Source of the DNA: Schistosoma mansoni
Taxonomy: Eukaryota > Platyhelminthes > Trematoda > Strigeidida > Schistosomatidae
DNA: 64,000 nt
Direction of reading: 5' to 3'
Assembly (NCBI RefSeq): GCF_000237925.1
Contig: NW_017386093.1
Span: forward strand, 62,001-126,000
In this document: piece after piece, positions 10,641 to 22,529 of the stretch
Layout: each line of letters starts with the position of its first letter
Position numbering within the stretch: position 1 is the first letter of the stretch
Made by a program: the position numbers and the translations under genes
The notes under the pieces: generated by a model
What the model was told of the DNA's origin: nothing
What the model saw: the letters and a program-made list of their open reading frames with translations, nothing else
Database searches by the model: none

Positions 10641-11439
10641 CTTGTTGCTCTCATGAAGTGCTCAAAGACAGAAAAACACTATCTGAAAAATCAGTATCGG
10701 CTGAACTAATAAGTTCAGGCCTTCATAGACGCGTTCGAACGAAGGATTAAGACGGGTCAAACGACCTATTATCCTCCCTTCATTAGTAAGGTTTCTACAA
10801 AGGTCGGACAATAACTAACCATCTAAGTATATTTCGGCATTTACTATCAAGTGTTACTAGTTTTACCAATCATGTGAACAGTTAGTTCATAAAATCCTTG
10901 GTTTACATGGCTTTTCGTTGTTTAGATAAATCGACGTACAAACATCGGTCTCAATCTGGAATCGCAAGTCGCGGCTATTAGAGTAACAACCAGGAGTCAC
11001 CAACAGGTATTACTATTTAATACTATTGATACCTAATGGTTGGGACTGTAACATGAGGAACTAATTTTGACGTTCGTGAAATGAGCACTTATTATGCTTC
11101 TAAATACACAAGATATCTGAAGAGTTTTCAAATCAATTCTCCGATGGCAGATACAGAAGAACTAAAATCCATATGAGAATCAGTCTATCTTCAAAGAATG
11201 GATGAAGCATCAGCAAAATACATGCCAAGTCTTGGGAATAGATGTAACAGATTAAAAGCTGAAATAATGGGAAGGCTTTTTATATCTAAATCTCTGTTGG
11301 CCTAAAAACCAATAAAGCATTACCATGATAAAATGTTAGAGTGCTTGGAACATGGTCACTACTGATGTAATGCTCTTCAGGAGATAACTTGGTCGGTAAC
11401 GGATCTTCTATCTCAATGTGTAGCAATTAAACGCCATAC
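10641..11439. other. RNase H1 intron 1, right part
   Basis: No exon or repeat recognised between the CR1 3' region and the exon 1 donor. Confidence 0.5.
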
Positions 11440-11743
11440 CTCGACCATCCAGGTCATTATTCATGCTCCCAATCTTTCGCTTTTTCGAGAGTACAGTTCC
11501 AACCTCATGCCCAGCTTCTAGGAAATTTTGTAACCGGGAGTAATAGAAACTACCAATAAACTTTATAGCTTCATCATAGGAAGTGAATTTCTTAAAGCAA
11601 GCTCCAGCGTAGCCATTTACAAGGTCTTTGCACTCAGACCCAATTACTTCATAGTTAAAAACTTCATAGGACTCACCAACTCGAGAAGACACCGACGCTA
11701 CGACCGACTCGTACACCATAAAAAGGCATTTTAAATGTCGCAT
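11440..11743 (-). CDS. RNASEH1: Ribonuclease H1, exon 1 (hybrid-binding domain)
   Basis: This exon encodes the N-terminal hybrid-binding domain that lets RNase H1 grip RNA:DNA hybrids. After the chosen start (MRHLKCLF at 11743; a second ATG lies at 11719) it reads MVYESVVASVSSRVGESYEV, then S-E-C-K-D-L-V and GACFKKFTSYDEAIKFIG. The F-K-K-F and D-E-A-x-x-F pattern is the domain's signature. The tryptophan usually found just before E-C is absent and there are extra residues there. A basic linker S-K-K-R-K-I follows. The donor GTATGG at 11439 leaves one base that matches the phase of exon 2. The frame is open further upstream, and a mitochondrial leader could begin there. Together the four exons give about 228 residues; the human enzyme has 286. 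Confidence 0.85.
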
Positions 11744-11859
11744 ACGCCTTGGGCGCCTAAAACAACCAAATGTGAAGGTCTTTCCAATATCCAATATCCA
11801 TGTAACCGGCCCTTATAAATCAATTGACTCCTTTACCTTCGTTTCTTATTGTTACGGTA

Positions 11860-12110
11860 TGGTTACAAATCTTTGGTAACGTCAAATGGACGGTTGTCTA
11901 GCCACTCGACTCTTTTAATTCTAGTCAGTTCGGTAGCTATACGTGGGCTTTTATGAATGGTAGTCTGAGTGGGTGCTTTTGTATCGGCACAGTAGAGTTT
12001 CTGAATACCAATAGTCATCAAATCGCCAGTCAGGAAGCCGGCTGTCCACAATGTCAAAAACGATGAAGATAAAATTCTAATGCTAAGTGAAGACTACTGT
12101 TTCAAAAAAA
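11860..12110 (-). repeat. Dispersed repeat, copy 1 (partner at 21060-21420)
   Basis: On the minus strand an open stretch reads RIATELTRIKRVEWLDNRPF then D-V-T-K-D-L. The plus strand at 21240-21330 reads EMKIISGIVWLDNRPLDVIK. The two are about one third identical around a shared core, W-L-D-N-R-P. A further copy was not noticed in the window. This is possibly the start of a retroelement reading frame; class not determined. Confidence 0.45.
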
Positions 12111-12489
12111 TAAATAAGTTATTTGGTTGGTAATGTGGACAGTGTGGAAGACTAAAGTGTAAAAGTAAAAGGGGAAACGTCGATGATAATGGGCAGTATA
12201 TGGTTTGCGATGATAATAACAGAAAGTATGATGCGAAACATGCACCAGGCACAGCTAATCCAAACGGGAGATGTTAATCCACATGTTTGTCAAGTCTCCC
12301 CTTCAAGCTATACACTAAGGTGGTTGCGTTCACTTAGGCTGGAAGAGAATTTCAAATGGGGGCAACTCATAGCGAGAATACGTGAGATCGCATCTAGATG
12401 TTCGCTCTTTTGTGTTCAATCCTTCGAGAGTCGCCTAGAGTAGCATGTTGACTATGCTATGGTAATAAGTTCTCATCGGAGTGGTTTGT
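12111..12489. other. Unassigned DNA upstream of RNase H1
   Basis: A short open frame (12183-12443 plus) has no recognisable domain. The RNase H1 promoter is expected between 11.8 and 12.5 kb, but no TATA-type element can be defended. Confidence 0.4.
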
Positions 12490-13640
12490 CTTGTTTATAC
12501 GTTGCATGTCATTACAAGATCACCCCTTTTTGTCCTATAGCTTAACGAGTATAATACTAAGTGTTGAAGTCTGTCCTCATTAGACTTCTTGTATAGCCTT
12601 ATTAACCACTTTGCTGCCCGTCTCTGTACTTCGTACAGGACATTTATATCGCTTCCAAAGTGAGGGGTTAACGAAATTTCTGTTCTGATTGTGCCAAGTT
12701 GTCTACTCACAAAGTAGAGAGTTGAGTTTTTCTTGGCTAAATACCCTTTTTAATATGAATTGGTGTCTAGCTTCTATGTGGTTACAAGCCTGAGATCACT
12801 CTCCATTTCCATGGATGGAACATTCTTTGTGTCAAATGAAGCAGAATGTTCGCGATATGACATTTTTACACGTTACATTTGAACCCACTGTCTACTGCTC
12901 ATCCCCCGATTATCGCAACGTCCTTCTAAAGTTTAGGGGAATGCTTTTCGCTTTTCATGGACTTATAAATTTTTGCATCGTCTGTATAGATCAGTGACGC
13001 CAAGCTTATTTTATCTAGTAGGTCGTCAATAAAGATTAAGAACAGGAGGGGACCTATGATTGTTCTTTGTGAAACTTCTGCCGTTAGGACCTCCTGATTT
13101 GCATGTACCCTATTTAACTTGATACGAAACATCTTGTTCCTTGGGTAGTTTTAGAGCTAAGATAAAAGTAGTTCAGTGAAACCCATTTTTGCAACCTCCG
13201 CTATGAGAAATATATGAGGTATTGTGTAAGATGCTTTTGCAAACTTCAGTAACAATACATAAACCGTTATTTTTTGGTCCCAGCAGGCCGCACGACTGTC
13301 CCATAATAAGAAGAGATCGAACGCAAATGACCTGTTTTTTCTGAATCCGTGTTGGACTTTGTGGAGGATGTTGTTTTTGTTCATGTATTCCCTCATTTGT
13401 TCATTGACCAGTCCTTCGATTGCCCTCGACAACATTGGGAAAAATGCGACTGTTCTGTGAAAGTATGGATTTTTTTCTTTCCCTTTGAAGTTCGTAGTGA
13501 GGGTGGGCCGCTTCCATTTTCTTGGGAGTTCAATACAAAACGTGATAAGTTATGTAGAGTGACAACGCTGCATGACCAAGCCATGCCATCTCGATTAATG
13601 CTACCCTCGTTCACTATCTTTGACTTCCTGTGTTACATGT
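12490..13640 (-). mobile_element. CR1-like LINE, RT region, minus strand, inactive
   Basis: Reading the minus strand: S-R-A-I-E-G-L-V-N-E-Q and VQHGFRKNRS (about 13430-13330), Q-R-T-I-I-G-P-L-L-F-L-I-F-I-D-D-L (motif B, about 13070-13020), Y-T-D-D-A-K-I-Y (motif C, 12990-12965), then VQRRAAKWLIRLYKKSNEDR and Y-R-T-K-R-G-D-L (12640-12510). This order matches CR1 RT and its C-terminus. It runs opposite to, and is diverged from, the copy at 9-10.6 kb. Several breaks are present. Confidence 0.75.
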
Positions 13641-15090
13641 TGGGTGTAAATCTTCTCAGTAATTATGTGCTTGGCTTCAAAGATCATAAGGTTAAGAACC
13701 AGTACCACTACAAACCTATCACTTGTTCTGAATTAACGTATTTATATGCTTACTTCTGTCTGAGTAACTTAGAACCAGAGAACATCGTATATGGGGACAA
13801 TTTTCTTGTACAAAATTACGGCTTCTGTGCACATTTGAAACGTCTTCCTACTCAGCGTAAGGTCATATACTTGGCCGAAAGACCATGTCCGACCGCAGCT
13901 AACCTAATTGTGATATTTGGTTACATTGGTCGATTATTAGTGTGACTTATGACTTAAAGAGCATGCGGACCTGTATGGGGCGAAACAACCCGACTTCTAA
14001 CTCAATAGGAAATGAGATCTTATTTATACTGACTATAATGCAGAAAAGTGGAAAGGAAGTAAATTAGATTACGCAAATAACGTACATCAGAAATAATGTA
14101 CGAATGACAAATTGACGGAGATGACTGGGAACGAAATAGATTGAATAGGTCGTTAGCCAAAAATTGTAGGATCAACGATAAAGAAGTTGAAACGCACAGA
14201 TCAGGAACATTAGTTACATGAGAAAGGCGCTAGACGATGGATAGGCATGCATACGTACAGGCAAATCCAAAGCGTTGGGACCCTTGACATTTGTGCATTG
14301 GTAAAGCTGTATTTATTATGATAATAATAGTGGTATATTCCCAACTGACAATATGTTGCATAAGGCATGCCAGTTACAGGCAAGACAAAATTATCATATA
14401 TGCAGCAGGCCTTACTTTAAAATGTTTCTCAATTAAGTTGATATTTTATAAGGCACATTTATCATAGAAAGAGGGGAAACATTTTCATATATTGGAATAA
14501 TAATGTTAATAAAACCCTAACGATCAATTTAAGATGGTGCACTTTATGAGGGTTGTGTTGTGACAAGCAACTGGTGGACGAGAATGAATGTAATGGAGGT
14601 CCAGAGCTGTTTTAACGATACGTAATACGCTGAATGCATAATCAGTCAGTCAAAAACATCAACCTTGACGTATTATTTAGTGTTTCGTGATAGTTTTCTC
14701 AGATAGACGTCAAAGGTATTAGTGACGTCTCAGGACGAAGTTGTATATTCCATATATGTCTTCGGTGGTATACCACGAAGGTACTGAAAAAGATAAGAAA
14801 AAAGAAAAGGAGAGAAGCAGAACAGACAGTTCTCATGATTAGTGAGTTTTAGTAACTTTTAATAGAATAATTAAGGTATGACTACTTAGACTTATGCTTT
14901 TCTAACTAGGTCAGTTTTTTAAGCAAGTATATTTCAACAGGTTGAAGAAACCAAGGCAAAGTATGATGTTAAGCAAACAGAGAATTGTATAAATGGAGGT
15001 AACTTAAGAAAGCTGAAAGTTTAGGATTGTGTATTTTTAAAATTTAATGAGGAAAGCTCAGTGTTCAGATACCCTCTAGCTTCATTTTAT
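13641..15090. other. Unassigned 1.4 kb
   Basis: An open frame of 198 codons on the plus strand (13349-13945) partly overlaps the antisense of the CR1 element and shows no domain. The rest is AT-rich without a recognisable gene. Confidence 0.45.
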
Positions 15091-15380
15091 TATTGTAACT
15101 TTTGAAGAGCCACTAGTGGACTCCTATTTATCGTAATTGTTCAGTTTTGCTTGCAATAACATTTCTCAGTAGGAAGTGAACCATTAATGAAGTCTAAAGA
15201 TCTATCAATTGAGATGCTACTATCTAAAGATACAATATCTTATCATCGTTTTGTTTTTGTTGATGAATAATTTCTTGATCTTTGGTTTAAATTCGTGTGA
15301 ATCGTTTACGAAACTAATTAGTTATGCTGGAGTACATTCACTATGTTGCTTTATCTAAATGTCTAAGCAACCTTCCAAAG
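15091..15380 (-). mobile_element. Penelope-like element RT fragment
   Basis: Bases 15180-15370 align by eye with 56195-56385. Shared words include ATCTATCAATTG, TTTTTGT(T/C)GATGAATAA, GTTGCTT and the spacing between them. At 56 kb the same stretch encodes the Penelope-type RT C-D-V-A-F-L-Y-T-S-I-P-I. This copy is shorter and more diverged. Confidence 0.55.
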
Positions 15381-15599
15381 CCACTTCAATACAACCAACA
15401 TACCACAAATTGTAAGTATGACTGCAGCAAAGTTGTACGAAGCCAACAGCAACATCACGACTGAAATTTAAGTTTACGGTAAAAAGATACTGTAATAATA
15501 AATAACCACAGCATATCTGATTGCGCTGGTTCAACCTCTGTGACAGTAAAGTCTAATACAGTCTCGATCAAATCGCAGACGTTGGACGAGCTCGTCCTA

Positions 15600-15870
15600 A
15601 TACGCATAAGCATCTACCAACTATATAAAAATGCGTCTCAAGGTAGACGAACAATGTTCGCTGTGGAGATAATTTACGAATGTGCCTTCTGATCCAATCA
15701 GTTTGCCCAACTATCTCATGCGAACATGGTGTTTGCAGCACATGGCTCTTTTTCGCTCAATTCGTGCTCAGTCTCATGGAAGGTTTCGCTATTATTAATA
15801 CTACTTGGTCGTCCAGTAGGCTTTCTAGTCGCTGTGATAAAAATAAAGACAACATAAGTGGTCTGCAAGA
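15600..15870 (+). repeat. Possible old LTR
   Basis: A TATA-like box (CTATATAAAAATGC) is followed some 200 bases on by AATAAAG, the layout of an LTR promoter and poly(A) region. It lies upstream of the BEL/Pao-like gag fossil. No second LTR was found. This is a tentative fossil call. Confidence 0.25.
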
Positions 15871-17109
15871 TTAGGGGTTTTTTCATTCGTTGGATATCTC
15901 AAAGTGGTAAAATTATTTCAATATTGTCTTGGTTAATCAGACTCCAATAAGCATTTAAGCCGACCAACAACCCGGAGGAAAGGGAAATCAATTCAGTGCT
16001 TTGCTTTAGTCAGTGGTATGAAGGCACAGCCAAGTGAATCTCAGGGTCTCAGTTTCGACAGTGTTTCTGATACCAATCCCGAACGATTCGAGCTGTACCC
16101 CTTAGGAGTTGGTAGTCATTCCTCGTTTTTCGTGTAAAGAAAGCGCGACCGGTGATCAAAGTAGGTTCTTATTCAGATCACTGCTGTGTAACTTACAGTT
16201 ATTATAACTATTCTTTTCGGTTGAATACTTTTAATTTACAAATAGACTTTATTACTTGAACTAAAATTTGGTTTTCTTGTTACTTGGGTCGTAGTTTACG
16301 AGTGGATCAGTCGACCGAGCTTCAGTAACCGACCAGGGCAGAATTTGGGTGTAGCAAATGTAATACTCATAAAAATATGGAAATAAATACTTGAGTTACA
16401 ACGTTTTGACATCGCTATGAGGTTTCTGGCTAATTCATTAGTACTCAACTTAAATCTTTACACCAGCTTCCTCCTAGAATCGACTTCCATAAGGGTGTCG
16501 GTTCAATCAATTTATTAAATAAAAACATGTCAATTAGGCTTCAACAGTCTTATAAAGAGTTACTGCGACTCGTTCTCTGTTTGACCTTTTCACCTTGACA
16601 ATCAGTGACCACCACTCATTCTATAGTCTGAATTGGTCTACAGATGTTGTCAGCATAGATGAGATCTTGCAACGTTGACCGTGTTTAGTCGTGCCAACAT
16701 TCCGTTTTTAGGACCCATGTCACCATACTGTGACGTCGTTCGTGGTTGTGTTGCATGAGATCTGTACTTCGCTGCTGGAATACACAGTCGGCGACAATAA
16801 CCAACAGAAGTGAGAAGATATCTATTCATATTATGGTTGTTTTTTTCAATTGTAGTTGGTATCGTGACAGTATTGTTTTATCATCGAATGAACTTGCTTT
16901 AAGTGATGTATAAACAGACTCCTGTGCCACAATTCTTTCACTTGTTCTGGTTCGACAGTCGGGGATAGTTAATTACACCGTATTCCACTCTCAATATTGA
17001 CGTCATTATTTCTATTATGGTTCTGACTATTCCTGAGTTCGGCAGGGTTTTCGAATTGGGTAGTAACTGAATCTACTCTTTGTTTGATTTTAAAATGGTT
17101 TTACCGCAG
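15871..17109. other. Unassigned DNA between possible LTR and gag fossil
   Basis: Mixed-composition sequence less AT-rich than its surroundings, with no recognisable domain. It may be the leader of the neighbouring LTR-element fossil. Confidence 0.3.
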
Positions 17110-17830
17110 CTTTCGAAATTATTCACGAACTGATCGAAATCGTTGTTGATCTATCTTCTTTGCCATGCCCATATCTGAGAGGAGACGCGGAAGTGTAGCT
17201 ATCGGTAATGTAAGTCGTACTATTAGTGATAACGTTTGCATTGATGCCTTTGATAACATACTTAGAATATGAGACTCGATGACTAAGTTAGATGCTGTAG
17301 CTAATTCAGGTAGAGCATCTTTCAGGCCCCTAGAGTGTATTCCCAGTTGTTTTGAAGGAAATCCTTTGGGATATTCTAGTCTTGTAAGACAGTTTAATTT
17401 AATGTTGTCTGGCAAAGATTTAAGTGAAGAGATTAAGTTGATGTACTTATCTTGTCAGTGTACCAGAACTGAAGCGAGTGCCATTAAGTGTCCCATTCTT
17501 CTGCCTTCAGATCAAGGTTATGGATAAGATACAAGGATTATTGTTCAGAAGTTTGGGAGACCGCGCATGATTAGTTGAAGGAGGTTTGAAATGTAAGCCG
17601 TAAATGAGTGTCAGATCAACGCTGAAATGGAAGAATTGGGTAGTTTCTTGGATAGTTTGTTGGCGTACAGAAACGATGGTTATCTTACCGCAATAATAAG
17701 GTATTTATTTGTGTAAGATTCAAACCTAAATTCCATTAGGTCTGGATGTGGCTGAATAACGGGGGAATAGGTTTGTGAACGCGTGATCCAATCGAAATCA
17801 GAACAAAGTGTTTTGGGTAACAATGGTTAT
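17110..17830 (+). mobile_element. BEL/Pao-like LTR retroelement fossil, gag part
   Basis: The plus strand around 17330-17525 has the layout of the BEL/Pao gag domain: a F-x-G-N-P-x-x-Y start, then a R-Q-F-N segment, a leucine-rich E-I-K-L-M-Y-L segment, and a G-Y-G end. Schistosomes are known to carry Pao-type elements (Sinbad). The piece is isolated and broken, so an old insertion. Confidence 0.45.
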
Positions 17831-18944
17831 AAAATTCATCATATATACAAATGTACAAATTACCCAAACAAATATTACCACCCAGTTATTCAACCAATAA
17901 TTGATACCAAAATATTCAATCTAAATTACAATGAATAGCAAAGTGGTAAGAAATGTATGAAAATTATCGAAAACACCAAAAGGTAAGTGTTATTCTATCC
18001 TTTCTGGATAGATCAAGTAAGATTCCGTTTGAGCGCCTGTTCTATAACACAAAGTGTTTCAATTTCTGGGAAAGTGTCCCAGTTTACAACCGAAATACAA
18101 GATCCCAGTCAAAATCAAACCGCACAATCAAAGAGCGAGCAGTCAATATGGCAGCCGCCATCATAATATCAATTAAAACAAATTATACAGTGCAAGAAGA
18201 ATATAGAAACCCAATGAAAGCAACAGAAGAAACTGAGAAAACTATCATGAAATGAAACACCACAGTACAAAATGGCATCAAAAATACTAGCAATAATGTA
18301 CAAACAACGAAAACATTAAGAAGAAGCTATGGATGTATGCATGGGGGATTTTCACACACGAAACGTTCAAATAGATTCTACAACTTGGTAATTTATTTTG
18401 TTTTATTTTACTTTTATTACTCATTTGGCAATACACACGTAGCCGTTTACTCTTGTTCCGTGTTCATTAACACGCTTGTTAAACTATTTACGTATTTCTC
18501 ACCTCCTTTAATTTTTGTTTCCTCGGTTTCTTCCCTTCCTTCTTTAAAATCAATTCAATATTTTCAATTATACAAAACCTGATTTATTATTATCATTCCA
18601 TCATTATTTTCTTATTTTATTTCTTTTCTCTTTTTTGAATACGATGCTAACATTATTGAAACTTGTGTATTATTACATGTTTGAAGAAACTCGAAATGGT
18701 TTCTTGACAACACCTATGTACCCACAAGATGTTTGTGAATAACAATAATATAAAATAGTGAGTATAGTGTTTTAGCATACACGTTTATATATTTTTTAAA
18801 TATAGTTCTGATTAGTTCCTGTAAATCCATAAAGTACGTGAGTTATTGCATCCAAACACGATATAAGGAATAGAATACAAATATGAAATGCGATTCTTCG
18901 TCAAATGAAATTATATATGGTTTAAAAATGATAGAGCATAGTTC
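17831..18944. other. Unassigned AT-rich 1.1 kb
   Basis: An open frame at 17953-18255 has no recognisable domain. The stretch from 18360 is T-rich, with many TTTTATT runs. Confidence 0.45.
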
Positions 18945-20775
18945 TATCGGACAGTCAAAATGTTTACAGTAATGGTGTGCTTTAGTAGTCGTTCGAAAAC
19001 AAGTTTCAGTTGCTGAAGATGAGATCCTCTGTCCAGTTGTGCGATCAAATAGTCATCTGCATGTGTGTACGAAGTTGAGTCCTCAAAAGGTGTTGTTGAT
19101 GAACCTGTGGAAAGTTTGTGCAGCATATCTGAAGCCGAGAGGTAAGTGTAAAATCCCGCTGAGTTCGAAGGGGGTATTGATTCAGTTTTAGGGATATCAT
19201 TTGAAGTCAATAGGAATTTGTTTATATGCTTTAACCAGATCGTTTTATGAGCAAACAATTTTACCTTTTAAGGTGTTTGTCAAGCCATATAATTGCAGCA
19301 AGAGGTGACGATCGGTAGCATTTTCCATATTTAGTCACCGACAGTCACCAGTCAGACACCGATCGTTGTTGTCTTTATTAGGAACCATAAGCAAGAAAGA
19401 TGCTCATAGGCTATTTGATGGCCGAATAATTCTTAAATTTATCATGTGGTCGAATTAGTTTTCGGTCAACCTAGTCGGCTCGCTTTCGAGAATGCAGGTG
19501 GTCCTACAGTCGTAATGTCGTGTAAAACATTGCTGAGTGCACACAGTGAATGAGGCCGCGTTTGTATAGTTCGGGGTACTTTTTGGGTATTCGTTGATAG
19601 TATGGATCGATTGTGAGCTTAGAAGTGGTCGAGACTAGCGTACAACCAGAAAATGGAGTCACACAAACATATAATTTAGAATTTCCATCCACTAACCTTC
19701 GTTGGAGCGCGTCGATGATTAGATTACGGTGTTGTAGAAAGTCAATGTCGATGATTGGCATAAAAATTTCCGAGACGACGAAAGTCCGGTGAATAAGTTT
19801 GTTTACCATATGTGGTAATAGGTTTTCCATCCGCAACCTGTTAATTGGAGACTGGTTTATGTAGTCTGTCGTTAGAATTTGCTGGAAGAACGCTTATTTC
19901 TGCTCCAGTGTCGACGAGACAACGAATTTTTGTCACCAAATCCGTTATGCAAAAAAGACGGTTATATTCGGCGGCGACGATTGCCGTTAACGCGGGCAGA
20001 CTGAGAAGTTTCATGTAAGGTTCTCCTCATTGGACGGTCTGGAGCTTGAGAAACTTTAAGGTCTACTGCAATTTTCAGAGGACTTACCAGAACCAACTAT
20101 GAATATCTGCCTCTCGTGGTCTAGATGGAGATCTCCATCGTGATATCAAGTCAGATTGTGACGGAGGTCTGTGATGTCGTTTTTTGTTGTTTTAGGCTTT
20201 TCTCTGACTGAATAAACCTCCGTGTTAAGGGCTCTAGTGAACTTCGAAATCTAGTATGAAGATGTAAACAATTCGACTTCAGCATTATTTTGAAATGAAA
20301 GAAGGACTGCTAGCACCTGTACGGAAAACGTAGACAAGAAGAGCTGCCTAAATAGGCCCTCGTGAAAGGTCCGTTGACCGGTGAGCTCTCGCATTCATAG
20401 CAACATTTCTGCTGCTGAACCATATTGCAGCTCAATATCGTCAAAGAGTTGGTTTAACCTTTGTTGGTAGGTTAGGTTTCCACGTTCAAGGATAGCTTTT
20501 TCCAAAGTTCCGTAAGGTTCCGAAACATCGCTATTAAACATACTGTGTGACGTATCTGATTAAATTGCGCGGTAGTACCTTCACTATAGCAAGGAATTGT
20601 GCATGCGGGTATGTGACACCGTATAGGTGAAAGTCAGCATCTAAGCGGCAGAACCAGGCTTCTATACTACCGAGCCAAAATGGCATTAGTTGAAATGAGG
20701 GAGGCGAAAGAGGTTTAGCTTTACGTAGCGTAGGAGTCTTTTCCGTAAAGATGAAGGTATAATATAACAACTGGG
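18945..20775 (-). mobile_element. Gypsy-class LTR retroelement fossil (gag, protease, RT parts)
   Basis: On the minus strand three parts appear in element order. First a gag-like stretch (P-F-W-L-G-S-I-E-A-W-F, about 20690-20540), then a retropepsin-region stretch (I-D-I-D-F-L-Q-H, about 19760-19690), then an RT stretch (D-Y-L-I-A-Q-L and H-L-Q-Q-L-K-L-V-F-E-R-L, about 19060-18980). The order and motifs are Gypsy-like (schistosome Boudicca or Gulliver kin). It is much shortened, has many breaks, and no flanking LTR pair was recognised, so it is old. Confidence 0.65.
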
Positions 20776-21059
20776 GGGAAGATATCCGAAAAATGGAAAC
20801 AAAACACTACGATATGTACAAATAAAAGTTAAAAATGATAGCTAATGTTCCAACAAGGAACAGGCTCACAGTTTACTGGTTGATGCACCGGATCATATCC
20901 GTCTCATCACAAAAGATACCATGAGTATTCGGAGTTTAATAACACCTTTATACGTAACACCTTTACAACCAAAGTATGCTAACCCAGCCAAATCAGAAGT
21001 CAGAAATGAAAAAGTCCGAAGATAATATTTGGAAAGCGATCGATATATCGAGAAGCGTT

Positions 21060-21600
21060 TGGTCTAAGCTGGCTATTAGTTGCAAGGGATGAGCAGCACG
21101 GCATACCCACTCGTGATCTAGTGTGGGTACGTGGTCAAGCACCTTCATCTAGGCGATCCCAGTAAAACTAGTGAAGCCTGCATCAATGTCGAAGGCACAC
21201 AGAGCTATCCTTTTTGGAGAACTACCGCTATACATATAAAACCACAAATAACCACGGAAATGAAGATAATTAGCGGAATCGTGTGGTTAGACAACCGTCC
21301 GCTCGACGTCATTAAGGATTTGAAACCGCACCGAAACAACAGGAAGCGGAAACAAAGAAATCGATCAGTTTATACGAGGCAGTCACAAGGGTATTGGACG
21401 TTGGACAGACCGCGTTCCTTGAAGGTGGTGCTGATTTTCTCTGTATGCTTCGTCCACAACAATTTTATTCTAATGTACAACATTTCTGGTGTTTATTCAA
21501 GGTTCACTTGCAAAATTTGATTTATTATAAGCCGATTTACGAGGTACAATGCAACAATATGATGCACATACCGTAAAAACCATAATTCTACGAGACGCAG
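21060..21600 (+). repeat. Dispersed repeat, copy 2 (partner at 11860-12110)
   Basis: This carries the W-L-D-N-R-P-L-D-V-I-K-D-L stretch at 21280-21325, followed by a basic segment (NNRKRKQRNRS). The match to the minus strand at 11.9-12.06 kb extends upstream to the 'ATTCATAAAA/ACATATAAAA' words. Function unknown; possibly retroelement derived. Confidence 0.4.
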
Positions 21601-22529
21601 GTAAAAATTGATTTGAAGGGAAAAGCCGTTGTGTGCAAAACACTAATTTTTACAAGGTAGAAAACAACTTGCATGATTTCAGATTGTTACGTAGTTTTTC
21701 TTCAATAAGTTAGTGAAATAAACCGGTCTGACTGTTGTTGATAGATGAATATTTAGGCGAGTTTGCGGTTGTTTGTCCCTGAGCCGTCTAATTGTATCTT
21801 TTCTTCAGTATTCTTGACACTTTGTACTATATTTACTCAATCTAGCAGGTCGGTACTTCACATATGCCCCCTTTTAGGAAGCACTACTTTTTTAAGTCAT
21901 TGTCCGAACCTATAAATATCTGCATAATCTTGCTTTCTAGGTGTACCATTGGTTATTGCTTTTTTTCAGAAACTTATGTAGGCCGTCATAATTTGATTAG
22001 AACGGCTTTACACTAGCATATTGTGCAAGTACTTTGTGACATTCTGTCCATTTACCAGGTATATCCGTCTTGGATTTTCGTTACTATAGATCAGTTCGTC
22101 ACAATTCCATGATGTTATCTTATTTGCTTTCGCCTAGTAGGGAGGGTAATTATGTTAAGTAATCACCATGTGAACACCTTAATGGTTGGTATATTCCCCT
22201 TCTCGTCCGTTAAAAAATTACGGTAGGATTCATGCGATGAAAAGATCTGACTTGAGTCTAACTGATCGAAAAACCCAATGGATGGAGATGAATGACATAA
22301 TCACTGGCAATAAACAGTGTTACATAGTATGTTGCAATATTGCATGCTCTGTGTTAGTAATCCATTAGAGATTAACTCACTACTCTGCAAAAGTTATTTG
22401 TATCAATACATAATTTATTTGATTTCTTGTATTTTAGATGACAGTCGAATTACATTTGACTCTCCTCACTTTTTTTCAGTTTTATATCTCATCGTAATTA
22501 GAGAAGTTTGGATATTTGTTTCGAGAAAA
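21601..22529. other. Upstream region of VPS45
   Basis: No gene recognised. Two acceptor-like sites lie close to the VPS45 start: TTGTATTTTAG ending at 22437 and CACTTTTTTTCAG ending at 22479, the latter 50 bases before the ATG. Either could join a 5' untranslated exon or receive a spliced leader. Confidence 0.4.

Noticed and set aside
13349-13945. 198-codon open frame on the plus strand
   Set aside because: Its first third is antisense to a CR1 element and the rest has no domain; chance frame.
17119-17415. Minus-strand frame over the gag-like stretch
   Set aside because: The plus strand shows the gag domain layout; the minus frame is its shadow.
22317-22529. In-frame extension of VPS45 upstream to 22317
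   Set aside because: The extra 71 residues have no match to the family, are AT-biased, and span two acceptor-like sites. The ATG at 22530 gives the conserved N-terminus.
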